Below are positions 1-7,196 of a stretch of DNA of 10,757 nucleotides, one piece after another. Position 1 is the stretch's first letter; each line of letters starts with the position of its first letter. Position numbers and translations under genes: made by a program. Location of the stretch: NCBI GenBank assembly GCA_016783225.1, contig JADHWZ010000062.1, positions 1 through 10,757 on the forward strand, given 5' to 3'. This DNA comes from Dehalococcoidia bacterium. Its GTDB lineage: Bacteria; Chloroflexota; Dehalococcoidia; GIF9; UBA5620. The notes beneath the pieces were generated by a model. The model ran no database searches and was not told the origin of the DNA. It saw nothing but the letters and a program-made list of their open reading frames with translations.

Positions 1-2
1 TC

Positions 3-620
3 ACTGGTGCCGGCGAAAAGGGGTTCTCGGCGGGCTTTGATATAAAGACTGCCGGGACACCAGAGGCGGAGAAAACCGGTCCCAGGGGCCAGGAGGTGTT
101 TCGCAGAATTGAGAGGTACCCCAAGCCCGTAATCGCAGCCATCAACGGCTTTGCTCTCGGTGGTGGCTGTGAGCTATCAATGGCTTGCCATTTCAGGGTA
201 ATGGTTGATTCTGAGAGGGCAGTGATTGGCCAGCCTGAAATTGACCTGGGCATCATTCCCGGTTGGGGTGGAACTCAGAGATTGCCCAGGTTAGTGGGCA
301 AAACCAAGGCGCTTGAAATGCTCATCCTCGGGACAAGAATCAGTGCCCCCGAAGCTCTAAGCATCGGGCTCATCACCAAGGTGTGTCAACCAGGGGAGTT
401 GATGAACGATGCTAAGGAGCTTGCCAAGACACTAGCTCAAAAGGCACCGATTGCGGTAAGGATTATCCTGGACGCAGTGACTCGGGGGCTCGAGACAACA
501 ATAGACGAAGGGCTGAAGATTGAACTGGAAGGCTCTCGAGAGGTAGGAAAAAGCAAGGATGCCGTGGAGGGAATGATGGCGTTTGTCCAGAAGCGTGCAC
601 CAGAATTCAAGGGGGAGTAG
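3..620 (+). CDS. Enoyl-CoA hydratase/isomerase (crotonase family), 5'-truncated by window edge
   Basis: The reading frame is open from base 3 to the TAG at 618-620, so the gene begins outside the window; the GTG at 96 is only an internal valine. The product belongs to the crotonase superfamily, which normally adds water across the trans-2,3 double bond of enoyl-CoA in the second step of beta-oxidation in the cytoplasm. Visible hallmarks are an oxyanion-hole segment near the window start (GEKGFSAGFDI), the second oxyanion segment INGFALGGGCEL, and GQPEIDLGIIPGWGGTQRL. The glutamates in GGGCEL and GQPEI correspond to the two catalytic glutamates of classical enoyl-CoA hydratases, so hydratase activity is more likely than a divergent crotonase role. 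About 205 codons are seen of a usual 255-265. The next gene starts 45 bases downstream on the same strand and encodes the following pathway step. Substrate chain length cannot be told. Confidence 0.93.
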   Translation, partial: TGAGEKGFSAGFDIKTAGTPEAEKTGPRGQEVFRRIERYPKPVIAAINGFALGGGCELSMACHFRVMVDSERAVIGQPEIDLGIIPGWGGTQRLPRLVGKTKALEMLILGTRISAPEALSIGLITKVCQPGELMNDAKELAKTLAQKAPIAVRIILDAVTRGLETTIDEGLKIELEGSREVGKSKDAVEGMMAFVQKRAPEFKGE

Positions 621-665
621 CCTCTAAAAGGCAAAGAAGCCCAAAGATAGAAAGGAGATTTTGAC

Positions 666-1814
666 ATGAAAGTAGATGACATCAAGAAGGTAGCTGTCAT
701 GGGTGCGGGTGATATGGGGCATGGGATTGCTGAGGTTGCACTACTGGGTGGCTACAAGGTGGCAATGAGAGACATTGAACAGAGATTCGTTGACAAAGGC
801 CTTCAGAGAATCAAGGACAGCCTGGAGAAGCTTGCTGAGAAGCAGAAGATATCGGGAGATGATAAGAAGGCAATGCTGAGCAGCATTGAGACCTTTGTTG
901 ATGTCGGGGAGGCTGTTAAGGACGCCGATTTTGTCATCGAAGCTGCTCCTGAAATCATGGATCTCAAAAAGAAGGTGTTCCAGGAACTGGATAAGGTGGC
1001 GCCGAAGCATGCCGTGCTTGCCTCAAATAGCTCCAATATGAGTATCACGGAGATTGCATCTGTCACTGGCAGGCCGGAAAAAGTCGTTGGCATGCATTTC
1101 TTTAATCCTGCTGTCTTAATGAAGCTTGTTGAGGTCATAAAGGGAGACAAGACGAGTGAAGAGACTATGCAGTTAGCCTACGAGTTGGTGACAAGAATGA
1201 ATAAGGTTCCGGTCAGAGTCGAGAAGGATTCTGTCGGCTTTATCGTCAATAGGGTTAACGCGCCGACCGGAATCATGCTCAATGCCATATTGGAGAGGGG
1301 CATGGCGACGCCAGAGGAAATCGATGCTAAGATGAACAAATCAGGCATGCCTATGGGCCCGTATGAGTTGATGGACTATGTGGGATTAGACGTTCACTAC
1401 CATGGCTCGCTTTATCTTGCTGAGAGACTCTCCCCGGAGTATGCGCCGCCCAAGTGGCTGAAGGAGAAGATCGATGCTGGCGACTTTGGAAAGAAGACCG
1501 GAAAAGGCATCTATGACTGGTCTAAGGGAAGACCGGCAATAGACTTGGCCAAGGCCAAGGAGGACTTCGATCCGACAGACTTGATTGCAATACAGGTTAA
1601 TGAAGCAACAAAACTGCTGGAGGAGGGTGTAGCAAACAGCCCAGATGATATTGACAAGGCAGTGGTGAACGGGGGAGGTTCAGCATTCGGCCCATTCCAG
1701 CTTGCCAAGGGAATAGGATATGACAAGGTAGCCAAGAGATGCGAGGAGCTAGCCCAAACATTTGGCGTGGAAACATTCAAGCCAACTGAGACATTGAAGA
1801 AGGGGAAAATCTAA
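666..1814 (+). CDS. 3-hydroxyacyl-CoA dehydrogenase
   Basis: The ATG at 666 is preceded by a good AAGGAG ribosome site at 652-657. The 382-residue product oxidises L-3-hydroxyacyl-CoA to 3-ketoacyl-CoA with NAD+, the third step of beta-oxidation. Residues 9-18 hold the Rossmann motif with GAGDMG. S120-N-S-S precedes the HFFNP motif (H144), followed by E156 in LVEVI; these match the Ser, catalytic His and Glu of the family, and N195 in GFIVNRV matches the conserved Asn. Residues about 188-285 form the first C-terminal 3HCDH domain (GPYELMDYVGLD at 231-242). Residues about 300-382 form a second, shorter 3HCDH-like C-terminal repeat, which makes it longer than the roughly 285-residue single-domain enzymes. 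It is not fused to a hydratase; that function comes from the separate gene just upstream, and the two are probably one operon. No rho-independent terminator was recognised after the stop. Confidence 0.95.
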   Translation: MKVDDIKKVAVMGAGDMGHGIAEVALLGGYKVAMRDIEQRFVDKGLQRIKDSLEKLAEKQKISGDDKKAMLSSIETFVDVGEAVKDADFVIEAAPEIMDLKKKVFQELDKVAPKHAVLASNSSNMSITEIASVTGRPEKVVGMHFFNPAVLMKLVEVIKGDKTSEETMQLAYELVTRMNKVPVRVEKDSVGFIVNRVNAPTGIMLNAILERGMATPEEIDAKMNKSGMPMGPYELMDYVGLDVHYHGSLYLAERLSPEYAPPKWLKEKIDAGDFGKKTGKGIYDWSKGRPAIDLAKAKEDFDPTDLIAIQVNEATKLLEEGVANSPDDIDKAVVNGGGSAFGPFQLAKGIGYDKVAKRCEELAQTFGVETFKPTETLKKGKI

Positions 1815-2197
1815 GGATGGGCGTAGGAGAATGAGCCAAATACTCGGCTGGTGTTTCTGCTCCGACCCGCAGAAGGTACAGTCGATGTTGGCATTGTAGC
1901 CGGGAGACCTGCAACAGTCCAACGGGCAGGGCCCTGATCCCCAAGGAGTAAGTTAATCCTACGTGGGCTTGTGGTTCCTGTCTACGTTCAGGCCTTCATT
2001 GCTAGGAGCTTCCTTGACGTGACCAGAAATAGGACGCTAACAGTGGCGAGCGGTACCAGGTACAATGCTACTCAGGTGCTCCTGTGTAATAGTCACCTGT
2101 GGCCGCTTTCCATGCTGGCTGATAGGATTCAGCGTGAGGTATGCCTTTTGCTTCGGCTCTACGTATGCCGAGAAGCACCATAAGGGTTCGGTAAGTA
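1815..2197. other. Gene-poor stretch, nothing identified
   Basis: No convincing gene, RNA or repeat was recognised. A short plus-strand frame at 1831 has its AGGAG only one base from the ATG. A 70-codon frame at 1971-2183 begins with GTG without a ribosome site and its product resembles no family I know. Because the next segment contains an interrupted gene, this may be decayed coding DNA, but no parent could be named. Confidence 0.4.
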
Positions 2198-2548
2198 ATG
2201 ATTAGGGGTTTGTGCCTGTTAGCCTTGGTTGTCCCCTTCATGTTAGTGGGAGCTTGTGCCCCGGCGAAGGACGTACCTGCTTATATGGCTGACGAGGTGC
2301 TGCAGGTAGCAAAGGCCTTCAGTCCTGATTGTCGAGTACGCATAGGTGTTGAGTCGGGTGGGTCCTGAAGTTGCGCGTCTTCTCCTCTGTATGAGGAGGC
2401 TGAACCGCTACTTGCCGCTGAGTATCTCGGGGAGGGGATATGGAGTGTCAACAAAACCTGTACGATAAATCCTGCCTGGGATCGTGACTGGTATTTCTTT
2501 GAGGACACCGCTGAATTGGTGACTAAGTGGAACCAGTCTGGCAATTAA
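2198..2548 (+). pseudogene. Small lipoprotein gene interrupted by a single in-frame TGA
   Basis: From the ATG at 2198 the frame encodes a lipoprotein-type signal peptide: a positive start (MIRG), a hydrophobic run and the lipobox V-G-A-C with the acyl-accepting cysteine at residue 20. It runs to a TGA at 2366-2368, codon 57. The same frame continues without any other stop to TAA at 2546-2548, and the downstream half reads as normal protein (for example EYLGEGIWSVNKTCTIN, then a Trp/Phe-rich DRDWYFFEDTAELV). Read through, the product would be 116 residues, probably a surface-anchored lipoprotein of unknown role. The simplest reading is a nonsense mutation, perhaps TGG to TGA, in a decaying region. 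A selenocysteine reading is considered in the findings. The ribosome site before 2198 is weak. The family is not certainly recognised, although small lipoproteins of this style are plausible in Dehalococcoidia-like genomes. Confidence 0.55.
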
Positions 2549-2740
2549 CCTCTGTGGCCGGCAGAAAGGGCGGGGATTGTCTATCAGATAGCCGCGTTTG
2601 GGCATACCCACTTTTGGGCCATCTTGTGTAGAACTTTGGTACTGCCTTGGTGATTTTACTACCCATTCATTGCCTTTCCTCTCCCTGTTAGTGTGCGTGG
2701 TTGGCAAGATGCTATACCTATTGGGTGGGAACTGAAAACA

Positions 2741-2941
2741 ATGCTGAAGAGAGCAGTGCTAATTATGTCGGGATTCATTGTGGTCATGCTTGGCCTGCTT
2801 GCTGCGTTATATCTGGGTGTTAGTAGTTTTCGGGCCTTCGAACGGCACGAGTGGGGCATGTTTATCGTGTTTTTTGTGGGGATGCAGGCTGGTGGCCTGT
2901 TAATACTGTATGCTGGAATCAGACTGATGAGGAAGTGCTAG
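2741..2941 (+). CDS. Small two-helix membrane protein, unknown function
   Basis: The product is 66 residues from the ATG at 2741. It has a basic start (MLKR), one hydrophobic helix at about residues 5-27, a short polar loop containing FRAFERHEW, and a second helix at about 38-61, ending in a basic RLMRKC tail. A longer version starting at GTG 2693 would add 16 polar residues and is less likely, because a transmembrane protein of this size normally begins close to its first helix. The ribosome site (GGTGGGA upstream) is weak. No family is recognised. It is convergent with the molybdoenzyme operon, so it is not the missing membrane anchor of that operon in the usual order and strand, and with two helices it is far smaller than DmsC or NrfD anchors. 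Confidence 0.45.
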   Translation: MLKRAVLIMSGFIVVMLGLLAALYLGVSSFRAFERHEWGMFIVFFVGMQAGGLLILYAGIRLMRKC

Positions 2942-3020
2942 AATAACTATGACATATGGGTCTGCTAACCGTTCGTCCCACTTGGTGCGGAACGCGTTCT
3001 GGTCTCTGAGTGCCTATATT

Positions 3021-3096
3021 GGCGTTCCGTCAACGCCAGGCAGAACAGCGCTTGTAAAGCACGTTGCAATATATTGTTGCCTCACTGGCTAGTGAG
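3021..3096. terminator. Two hairpins between convergent genes, possible terminators
   Basis: Between the stop of the small membrane gene and the stop of the ferredoxin gene there are two perfect six-pair hairpins: GGCGTT/AACGCC with a five-base loop at 3021-3037, and CTCACT/AGTGAG with a four-base loop at 3081-3096. The second stem can be extended by TTGC/CAA with one bulge. The position suits bidirectional termination, but neither is followed by a clear T-run on either strand, so the call is tentative. Confidence 0.3.
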
Positions 3097-3107
3097 CAAA
3101 GTGGCAC

Positions 3108-3704
3108 CTAAAGTGGAATCACCTTACTGTCTTGCGGCGAGTCTAAGAGTTCAGGCTGCCTGGCTTTGAATACCACAGATGGCCTGTTCCTCTGGGCGTA
3201 TGTGAAACCGTCCACTTCTTTCAGTGTCCCGTACTTGGCTTCCAGTTCACCAAGTGGGCCAGCATCCAAAGCTTGCATAGGGCAGGCGTCGACGCAAATA
3301 GGCTTCTTGCCTTCTTCCCACCTATCTGCACAGAGGTCACACATTTCCATTTTGGCGTCCTCTTCATGACTGAACTGTGGTGCTTGGTACGGACAGGCTT
3401 CTCTGCAAAGACTACATGCTTCCTTACCCAGACATGCTTCACGGTCAACCACGACGATGCCGTCTCTGTGCCGCTTGCTGATGGCATCTGTTGGACAAAC
3501 TGGCATGCAGGTCGGCTCAGCACAATGTAGGCAGGAAAGAGAAAAGAAGGCCACAAACACCTTTGGGTATTCCCCCTTCTCCACAGTTATTAGCCAGCGC
3601 CAGTTCACCGGCCCGGCCGGTATGTCATGCCAGTCCTTGCAAGCTACAGTGCAGGTGTAGCAACCGGTGCATCTTGATTGGTCGATGTAGAACCCTAGCT
3701 GCAC
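3108..3704 (-). CDS. DmsB-like four-cluster [4Fe-4S] electron-transfer subunit
   Basis: This 198-residue protein is close in length and layout to DmsB (about 205 residues), the iron-sulfur subunit that passes electrons to or from a DmsA-type molybdenum subunit. Four cysteine quartets are visible: C12/15/18/22, C58/61/66/70, C91/97/100/104 and C122/125/137/141. The opening GFYIDQSRCTGC, the CPYQAPQF segment and EEGKKPICVDACP are typical of the family. The third quartet has five residues between its first two cysteines instead of the usual two. Translation most likely starts at GTG 3704: an AGGTGAG ribosome site lies at 3711-3717, six bases upstream and overlapping the TAG stop of the catalytic-subunit gene, which implies coupled translation. 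No signal peptide is present, as expected for DmsB. No anchor gene follows. The exact partner reaction is unknown. Confidence 0.92.
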   Translation of the reverse strand: MQLGFYIDQSRCTGCYTCTVACKDWHDIPAGPVNWRWLITVEKGEYPKVFVAFFSLSCLHCAEPTCMPVCPTDAISKRHRDGIVVVDREACLGKEACSLCREACPYQAPQFSHEEDAKMEMCDLCADRWEEGKKPICVDACPMQALDAGPLGELEAKYGTLKEVDGFTYAQRNRPSVVFKARQPELLDSPQDSKVIPL

Positions 3705-3715
3705 ATCAATCTCAC

Positions 3716-5896
3716 CTAAGCTTTTCTTACTTCAACCAGGACACTGTTTGTAGCCCAAGCACCTCCAGGGGAGTGCTCGCTGCTGGTCAGGGTGTTTGAG
3801 CATCCACCTTGATCTGTCCCCTGCTCATCAATGTCGAACCAACCTCCGTGCCCAATATTGACCACTCCAGGCATGATTCTCTCGGTGACCTTAGCTTGTA
3901 TCAGTACTTTACCCCGGTCGTTAAAAACCAGCACCTCATTCCCGTCAGCAATGCCACGTGTCTCTGCATCCCCAGTGCTAATCCAGACACGCCTCGGTTC
4001 CACCTCATCCAGCCACGGTATTCTTTCCATCGTGGTGTGAGTTGCTGGCTTGTGATGGGTGGTCAGAAGTTGCAAAGGATATTTCTCAGACAAAGGATCA
4101 TCGTAGCTTTCGGGTACAGGCAGGTATTTTGCGATGGGAGGAATCCGGGGATTGTTCATCTCTGCCAGGTGGCGGCAGTAGATTTCGACTTTCCCTGAAG
4201 GAGTGGGAAAGGGATGATTAATCGGGTCTTTGATTTGCTCTCTGAAAGCCACAAACGGCTCAGCTACCTTAAGCTTGACTGCTCCTTTTTCTCTGAAATC
4301 TGCGAAATTGGAGATGTCGCCCGTACTCTCAGTGATTATCCTGAGCCACTCCTCATCGGTCCGGCCGTCTCTGTAGTCGGTGATGCCTAAGCGGGGTGCT
4401 AGCTGTGCACAAATATCACGGTCAGATTTGGACTCGTACATGGAGTCTATGGCCTTATTCATATAGAGATAGTAAGGTGACCCTAGCCAAGGAGAAATCA
4501 CATCATCCCTCTCCATAAAGGTGTTTACTGGCAGCACAATATCGGCAAACATGGCGGTAGGCGTCATTCGCTGTTCATGCACGATGATGAACTCCAGGCT
4601 TTTGAACGCGGTTATACCTTTGTTAACGTTAGGGGAGGAATTAAGGAAGTTGGAGGCTACGATATAGGCCAGCTTGGGATCACAAGGGTAGCCGCCGTCT
4701 CTACCGCGAAGTATAGCATCGTATATCTTTGCGCTGTGGATGCGGGCACTCGTAGGGCTGGCAGCCCCGCGCAATTTGTACAGGCTGTTTTCGCGCGGTG
4801 GTGCCCCTTGCTCAACAGCATTACGGGCTCCTCGCGGCATACCCATTTGTCGGCTATGAAAGGCGCGCATGAAACCACCAGCATAGCTTCCTTGCTTACC
4901 TATGTTTCCAGTTGTGGCAATAACTGTGTTCGCTGCCCTGCTAAATTGCTCTCCCATAGCACCACGAGCGGGTCCCCAACCTGGTATAAGTGCTGCCGGT
5001 TTAATTGTGGCGTATTCTACGGCCAGCCGCTCGATTGCAGCTCGTGGCACGCCAGTTATCTTCTCAGCCCAGGCAGGGGTCTTGGGTACGCCATCCTCGA
5101 TTCCCATGACATAATCTCGAAACTTGTCAAAACCGACGGTATACGTGTCAAGAAAGTCCTGCTCTTGGAGCCGACGTTTGATTATTACGTGGGCCATAGC
5201 AATGAGCATGGCGGCATCAGTAGCTGGTCTAATCGGGATCCACTCGGCGGCAAACACCGCCGCAGACTCGGTAAGGCGTGGATCAACCGATACTATCTTG
5301 ATCCCTTTTTCCTTAGCCTTTGCCAGGGCCAAGGCAGTGTTGGTGTCCCAGATCGTGACGGCGGGGTTCCAGCCCCACATGATAATCAATTTAGAATTCA
5401 AGAGATCCTCGCGTGCACTGCCGGTCATCATGGTGCCGTACGTTGCCATAGAGGAGAACAGAGCTCCCTCGAAAGAAGGGGTACCCCAGGCACGAGTGTA
5501 GCCACCAAATGCTGCCAACAGCCGTTCTACTGCGCCAGCACCGTGCAACGCTGCCTGGCTTCCTGATCCCCCAAGGAGCAAGATACTGGCGCTGCCGTGA
5601 CTATTCTTGACTCGGCTCAATTCTCGGGCCACGGTATCCAGAGCTTCATCCCAGGAGATCCTTTCGAATTGGCCTTCTCCGCGCGGCCCTGTTCTCTTCA
5701 TTGGATATTTCAGGCGGTCAGGGGAATATACTCGCTGGCGATAGGCCCGCCCTCGGATGCAGGCTCTGAGTTGAGGTTCCTCTCCATCATCAGTCTCTAT
5801 TCTGACGATTTTGCCTTCACGAACATGAACCTTGAGCACGCACCGCCCCCCACAGTCGTGGCTACAACTAGTGAGAATTATCTCTGTTTTATCCAT
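3716..5896 (-). CDS. DmsA-like molybdopterin oxidoreductase catalytic subunit (no Tat signal)
   Basis: The 726-residue protein belongs to the DMSO-reductase superfamily and should bind bis-molybdopterin guanine dinucleotide and one [4Fe-4S] cluster. The cluster ligands are C11, C15, C19 and C46. They are followed by RVYSPDRLKYPMKR and the GEGQFERISWDEA segment typical of DmsA-like proteins. S141 in WGTPSFEGA lies where DmsA carries its serine molybdenum ligand. Later motifs are WGWNP (174-178), VDPRLTESA (204-212), WIPIRPATDAA (219-229), ADIVLPVNTFMERDD and a C-terminal dinucleotide-binding domain ending near PGVVNIGHGGWFD. The protein begins ten residues before the first cluster cysteine, and the in-frame sequence upstream of the ATG gives no twin-arginine leader, so it should be cytoplasmic, unlike exported DmsA. 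An AAAGG lies upstream of the ATG. It sits between a hydrolase gene and its ferredoxin partner. Substrate is unknown: S- or N-oxide reduction, or hydroxylation/transhydroxylation of an organic substrate, remain possible. Confidence 0.92.
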   Translation of the reverse strand: MDKTEIILTSCSHDCGGRCVLKVHVREGKIVRIETDDGEEPQLRACIRGRAYRQRVYSPDRLKYPMKRTGPRGEGQFERISWDEALDTVARELSRVKNSHGSASILLLGGSGSQAALHGAGAVERLLAAFGGYTRAWGTPSFEGALFSSMATYGTMMTGSAREDLLNSKLIIMWGWNPAVTIWDTNTALALAKAKEKGIKIVSVDPRLTESAAVFAAEWIPIRPATDAAMLIAMAHVIIKRRLQEQDFLDTYTVGFDKFRDYVMGIEDGVPKTPAWAEKITGVPRAAIERLAVEYATIKPAALIPGWGPARGAMGEQFSRAANTVIATTGNIGKQGSYAGGFMRAFHSRQMGMPRGARNAVEQGAPPRENSLYKLRGAASPTSARIHSAKIYDAILRGRDGGYPCDPKLAYIVASNFLNSSPNVNKGITAFKSLEFIIVHEQRMTPTAMFADIVLPVNTFMERDDVISPWLGSPYYLYMNKAIDSMYESKSDRDICAQLAPRLGITDYRDGRTDEEWLRIITESTGDISNFADFREKGAVKLKVAEPFVAFREQIKDPINHPFPTPSGKVEIYCRHLAEMNNPRIPPIAKYLPVPESYDDPLSEKYPLQLLTTHHKPATHTTMERIPWLDEVEPRRVWISTGDAETRGIADGNEVLVFNDRGKVLIQAKVTERIMPGVVNIGHGGWFDIDEQGTDQGGCSNTLTSSEHSPGGAWATNSVLVEVRKA

Positions 5897-6029
5897 GCTT
5901 GCTAGCCTTTTGCAGGGGCGCCGATCTACCGTAGTGTCTGTAGCACATTTCAGGCCAGACGACGTTGGGTGTCTGCCAAAGAAGAATGCAACATCGAGTC
6001 AAATTGTGGGACAGTACCGAGCGGGATGG

Positions 6030-6812
6030 TCACTTGCGGTCCACTACAGGATTTCGCAGCGTCCCGATTTGCTCAATCGTCACCTCGACTATATCTCCTG
6101 GGTTCAGCCGGCCAATACCTGATGGCGTGCCTGTAGCGATAACATCGCCCGGGAGTAGTGTCATTATGCCTGAAATAAAACTGATCAGCTTGGATACCCC
6201 AAAGATAAGATCGCTTGTGCGGGCAGACTGTCGGAGTTCACCATTGAGGCGCGTCTCAAGCTTCAGGTCATCTGCGTCAACCTCCGTCTCTATGCAGGGA
6301 CCTATTGGCGCGAAAGTGTCATAGCTTTTGGCTCTGGTCCACTGGCCGTCCTCCATTTGGTCATGGCGTTCCGAGATGTCGTTAAAGCAGGTGTAGCCCA
6401 TCACGTATTCCTTTGCTTTGTCCTCCGACACGTCCTTTGCTTTTCTGCCGATGACCACGCCCAGTTCTCCTTCATAGTCGACACGTCTCCACAAGCGGGG
6501 CAGGATGACTTCGTCCTCTGGGCCGATAATTGCGGTGGATGGTTTCAGAAAGACAAGGGGCACGGAAGGCATATTTAGTTTGGTCTCTTCAACATGACTG
6601 CGGTAATTCAGCCCGAGGCAGACTATTTTGGAAGGGAAGCAAGGGGCAAGCAATTTGACCTCGTCCAGCTTGTAGGTGGTTCCGTCAAATGAAGGTGAGC
6701 TACCGAGACGTTTCAAGTTGGGGAACGGGCTGCCCGGAAATCCCCGTACAACGTTTTCCTCTAGCACACCATGCCTGACCTTACCATTGGCGGCAAAGCG
6801 GACGATGCGCAA
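6030..6812 (-). CDS. Fumarylacetoacetate hydrolase family protein
   Basis: The protein has 260 residues if begun at TTG 6812. The fumarylacetoacetase fold uses a divalent metal to hydrolyse C-C bonds of acylpyruvates or 2,4-diketo acids, or to decarboxylate or hydrate related acids. Counted from the upstream GTG at 6821 (subtract three for the preferred start), the metal ligands are E117 and E119 in VDYEGELG and D148 in CFNDIS. The family GLNYRSHVEE segment is at 70-79 and GTPSGIG at 231-237. The N-terminal 45 or so residues form the small leader domain seen in many bacterial members, and a start reading MRIVRFA is typical. The upstream GTG at 6821 overlaps the ribosome site and is rejected as start. 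The molybdoenzyme gene follows after 133 bases on the same strand, so it is likely first in that operon. Its substrate is not known. Confidence 0.92.
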   Translation of the reverse strand: MRIVRFAANGKVRHGVLEENVVRGFPGSPFPNLKRLGSSPSFDGTTYKLDEVKLLAPCFPSKIVCLGLNYRSHVEETKLNMPSVPLVFLKPSTAIIGPEDEVILPRLWRRVDYEGELGVVIGRKAKDVSEDKAKEYVMGYTCFNDISERHDQMEDGQWTRAKSYDTFAPIGPCIETEVDADDLKLETRLNGELRQSARTSDLIFGVSKLISFISGIMTLLPGDVIATGTPSGIGRLNPGDIVEVTIEQIGTLRNPVVDRK

Positions 6813-6819
6813 TTGTGTC

Positions 6820-6827
6820 ACCTCCTT
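6820..6827 (-). promoter_or_regulatory. Strong ribosome binding site that fixes a TTG start
   Basis: On the minus strand AAGGAGGT occupies this position. The in-frame GTG at 6821 begins within this motif and cannot be its start. The in-frame TTG at 6812 lies eight bases from AGGAGG, the ideal distance, and gives the family-typical N terminus MRIVRF. This supports TTG initiation of the hydrolase gene. Confidence 0.75.
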
Positions 6828-7039
6828 GGACTGTGCCTACAGTATAGCATGGTATAGCCACACCTGCATTTCTAATTTTCTACGCCAAACGTAGGCATGC
6901 GCGTTACTGTAGCGATGGCAGCAATACTTGGGATGACGACACGACGGAATGACCACGGAGGAGGCACGAGGCGCTGGTTCTGTGCAAGTGCAACCGTCTG
7001 ACGAAAACAAGGCAGCTACCTGATTCCTGTTTTGATGGG
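6828..7039. other. Divergent intergenic region with small inverted repeats
   Basis: No gene is recognised between the divergent hydrolase and symporter genes. Near the hydrolase start there is an inverted repeat CTACG/CGTAG with a five-base spacer at 6880-6894, and a longer-spaced pair TGCCTAC (6834-6840) and GTAGGCA (6891-6897). On the minus strand TATACT, with a poor -35, is the best -10 candidate for the hydrolase operon. These could be operator or promoter elements, but the match is weak. Confidence 0.3.
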
Positions 7040-7068
7040 TTGTGCAAATGCTGCTGACTACGTATAAT
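7040..7068 (+). promoter_or_regulatory. Candidate sigma-70 type promoter
   Basis: A perfect -10 box TATAAT at 7063-7068 is preceded by TTGTGC at 7040-7045 with an ideal 17-base spacer. The -35 matches the consensus only in its TTG. It points towards the symporter relic and its small companion peptide, whose first start codon is about 130 bases downstream. A second candidate, TTGACG (7115-7120) and TATGTA (7137-7142) with a 16-base spacer, lies closer to the gene. Confidence 0.45.
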
Positions 7069-7114
7069 GGTGTAACTGGGGGGTAGCGCTCAGAGGCAGT
7101 TCTTTTGGGCCGAG

Positions 7115-7142
7115 TTGACGGGAAAAAGGCGTATGATATGTA
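7115..7142 (+). promoter_or_regulatory. Second candidate promoter before symporter relic
   Basis: TTGACG at 7115-7120 is five of six to the -35 consensus, with TATGTA at 7137-7142 after 16 bases. Transcription would start near 7149, about 48 bases before the GTG start at 7197. The -10 is mediocre, so this competes with the upstream TATAAT promoter candidate. Confidence 0.35.
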
Positions 7143-7196
7143 GCCACAGAGAATTAGCTTCTAGTCCAGTGAACCTTGGAGGAGGGAGGTAAGCCA

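Noticed and set aside
1831..1896. Very short frame after the hydroxyacyl-CoA dehydrogenase
   Set aside because: The AGGAG is one base from the ATG, too close to function, and the peptide is about 21 residues with no features.
1971..2183. 70-codon plus-strand frame with GTG start
   Set aside because: No ribosome site, no recognised family and no hydrophobic or domain pattern; it is probably a chance frame in non-coding or decayed DNA.
3067..3076. Palindrome CAATATATTG
   Set aside because: An AT-rich ten-base palindrome between convergent genes, with no promoter or paired site nearby; chance is sufficient.
4577..5566. 329-codon plus-strand open frame
   Set aside because: It lies wholly antisense to the molybdopterin subunit, whose conserved motifs account for the sequence. 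Its product has no recognisable domains and no ribosome site was noted.
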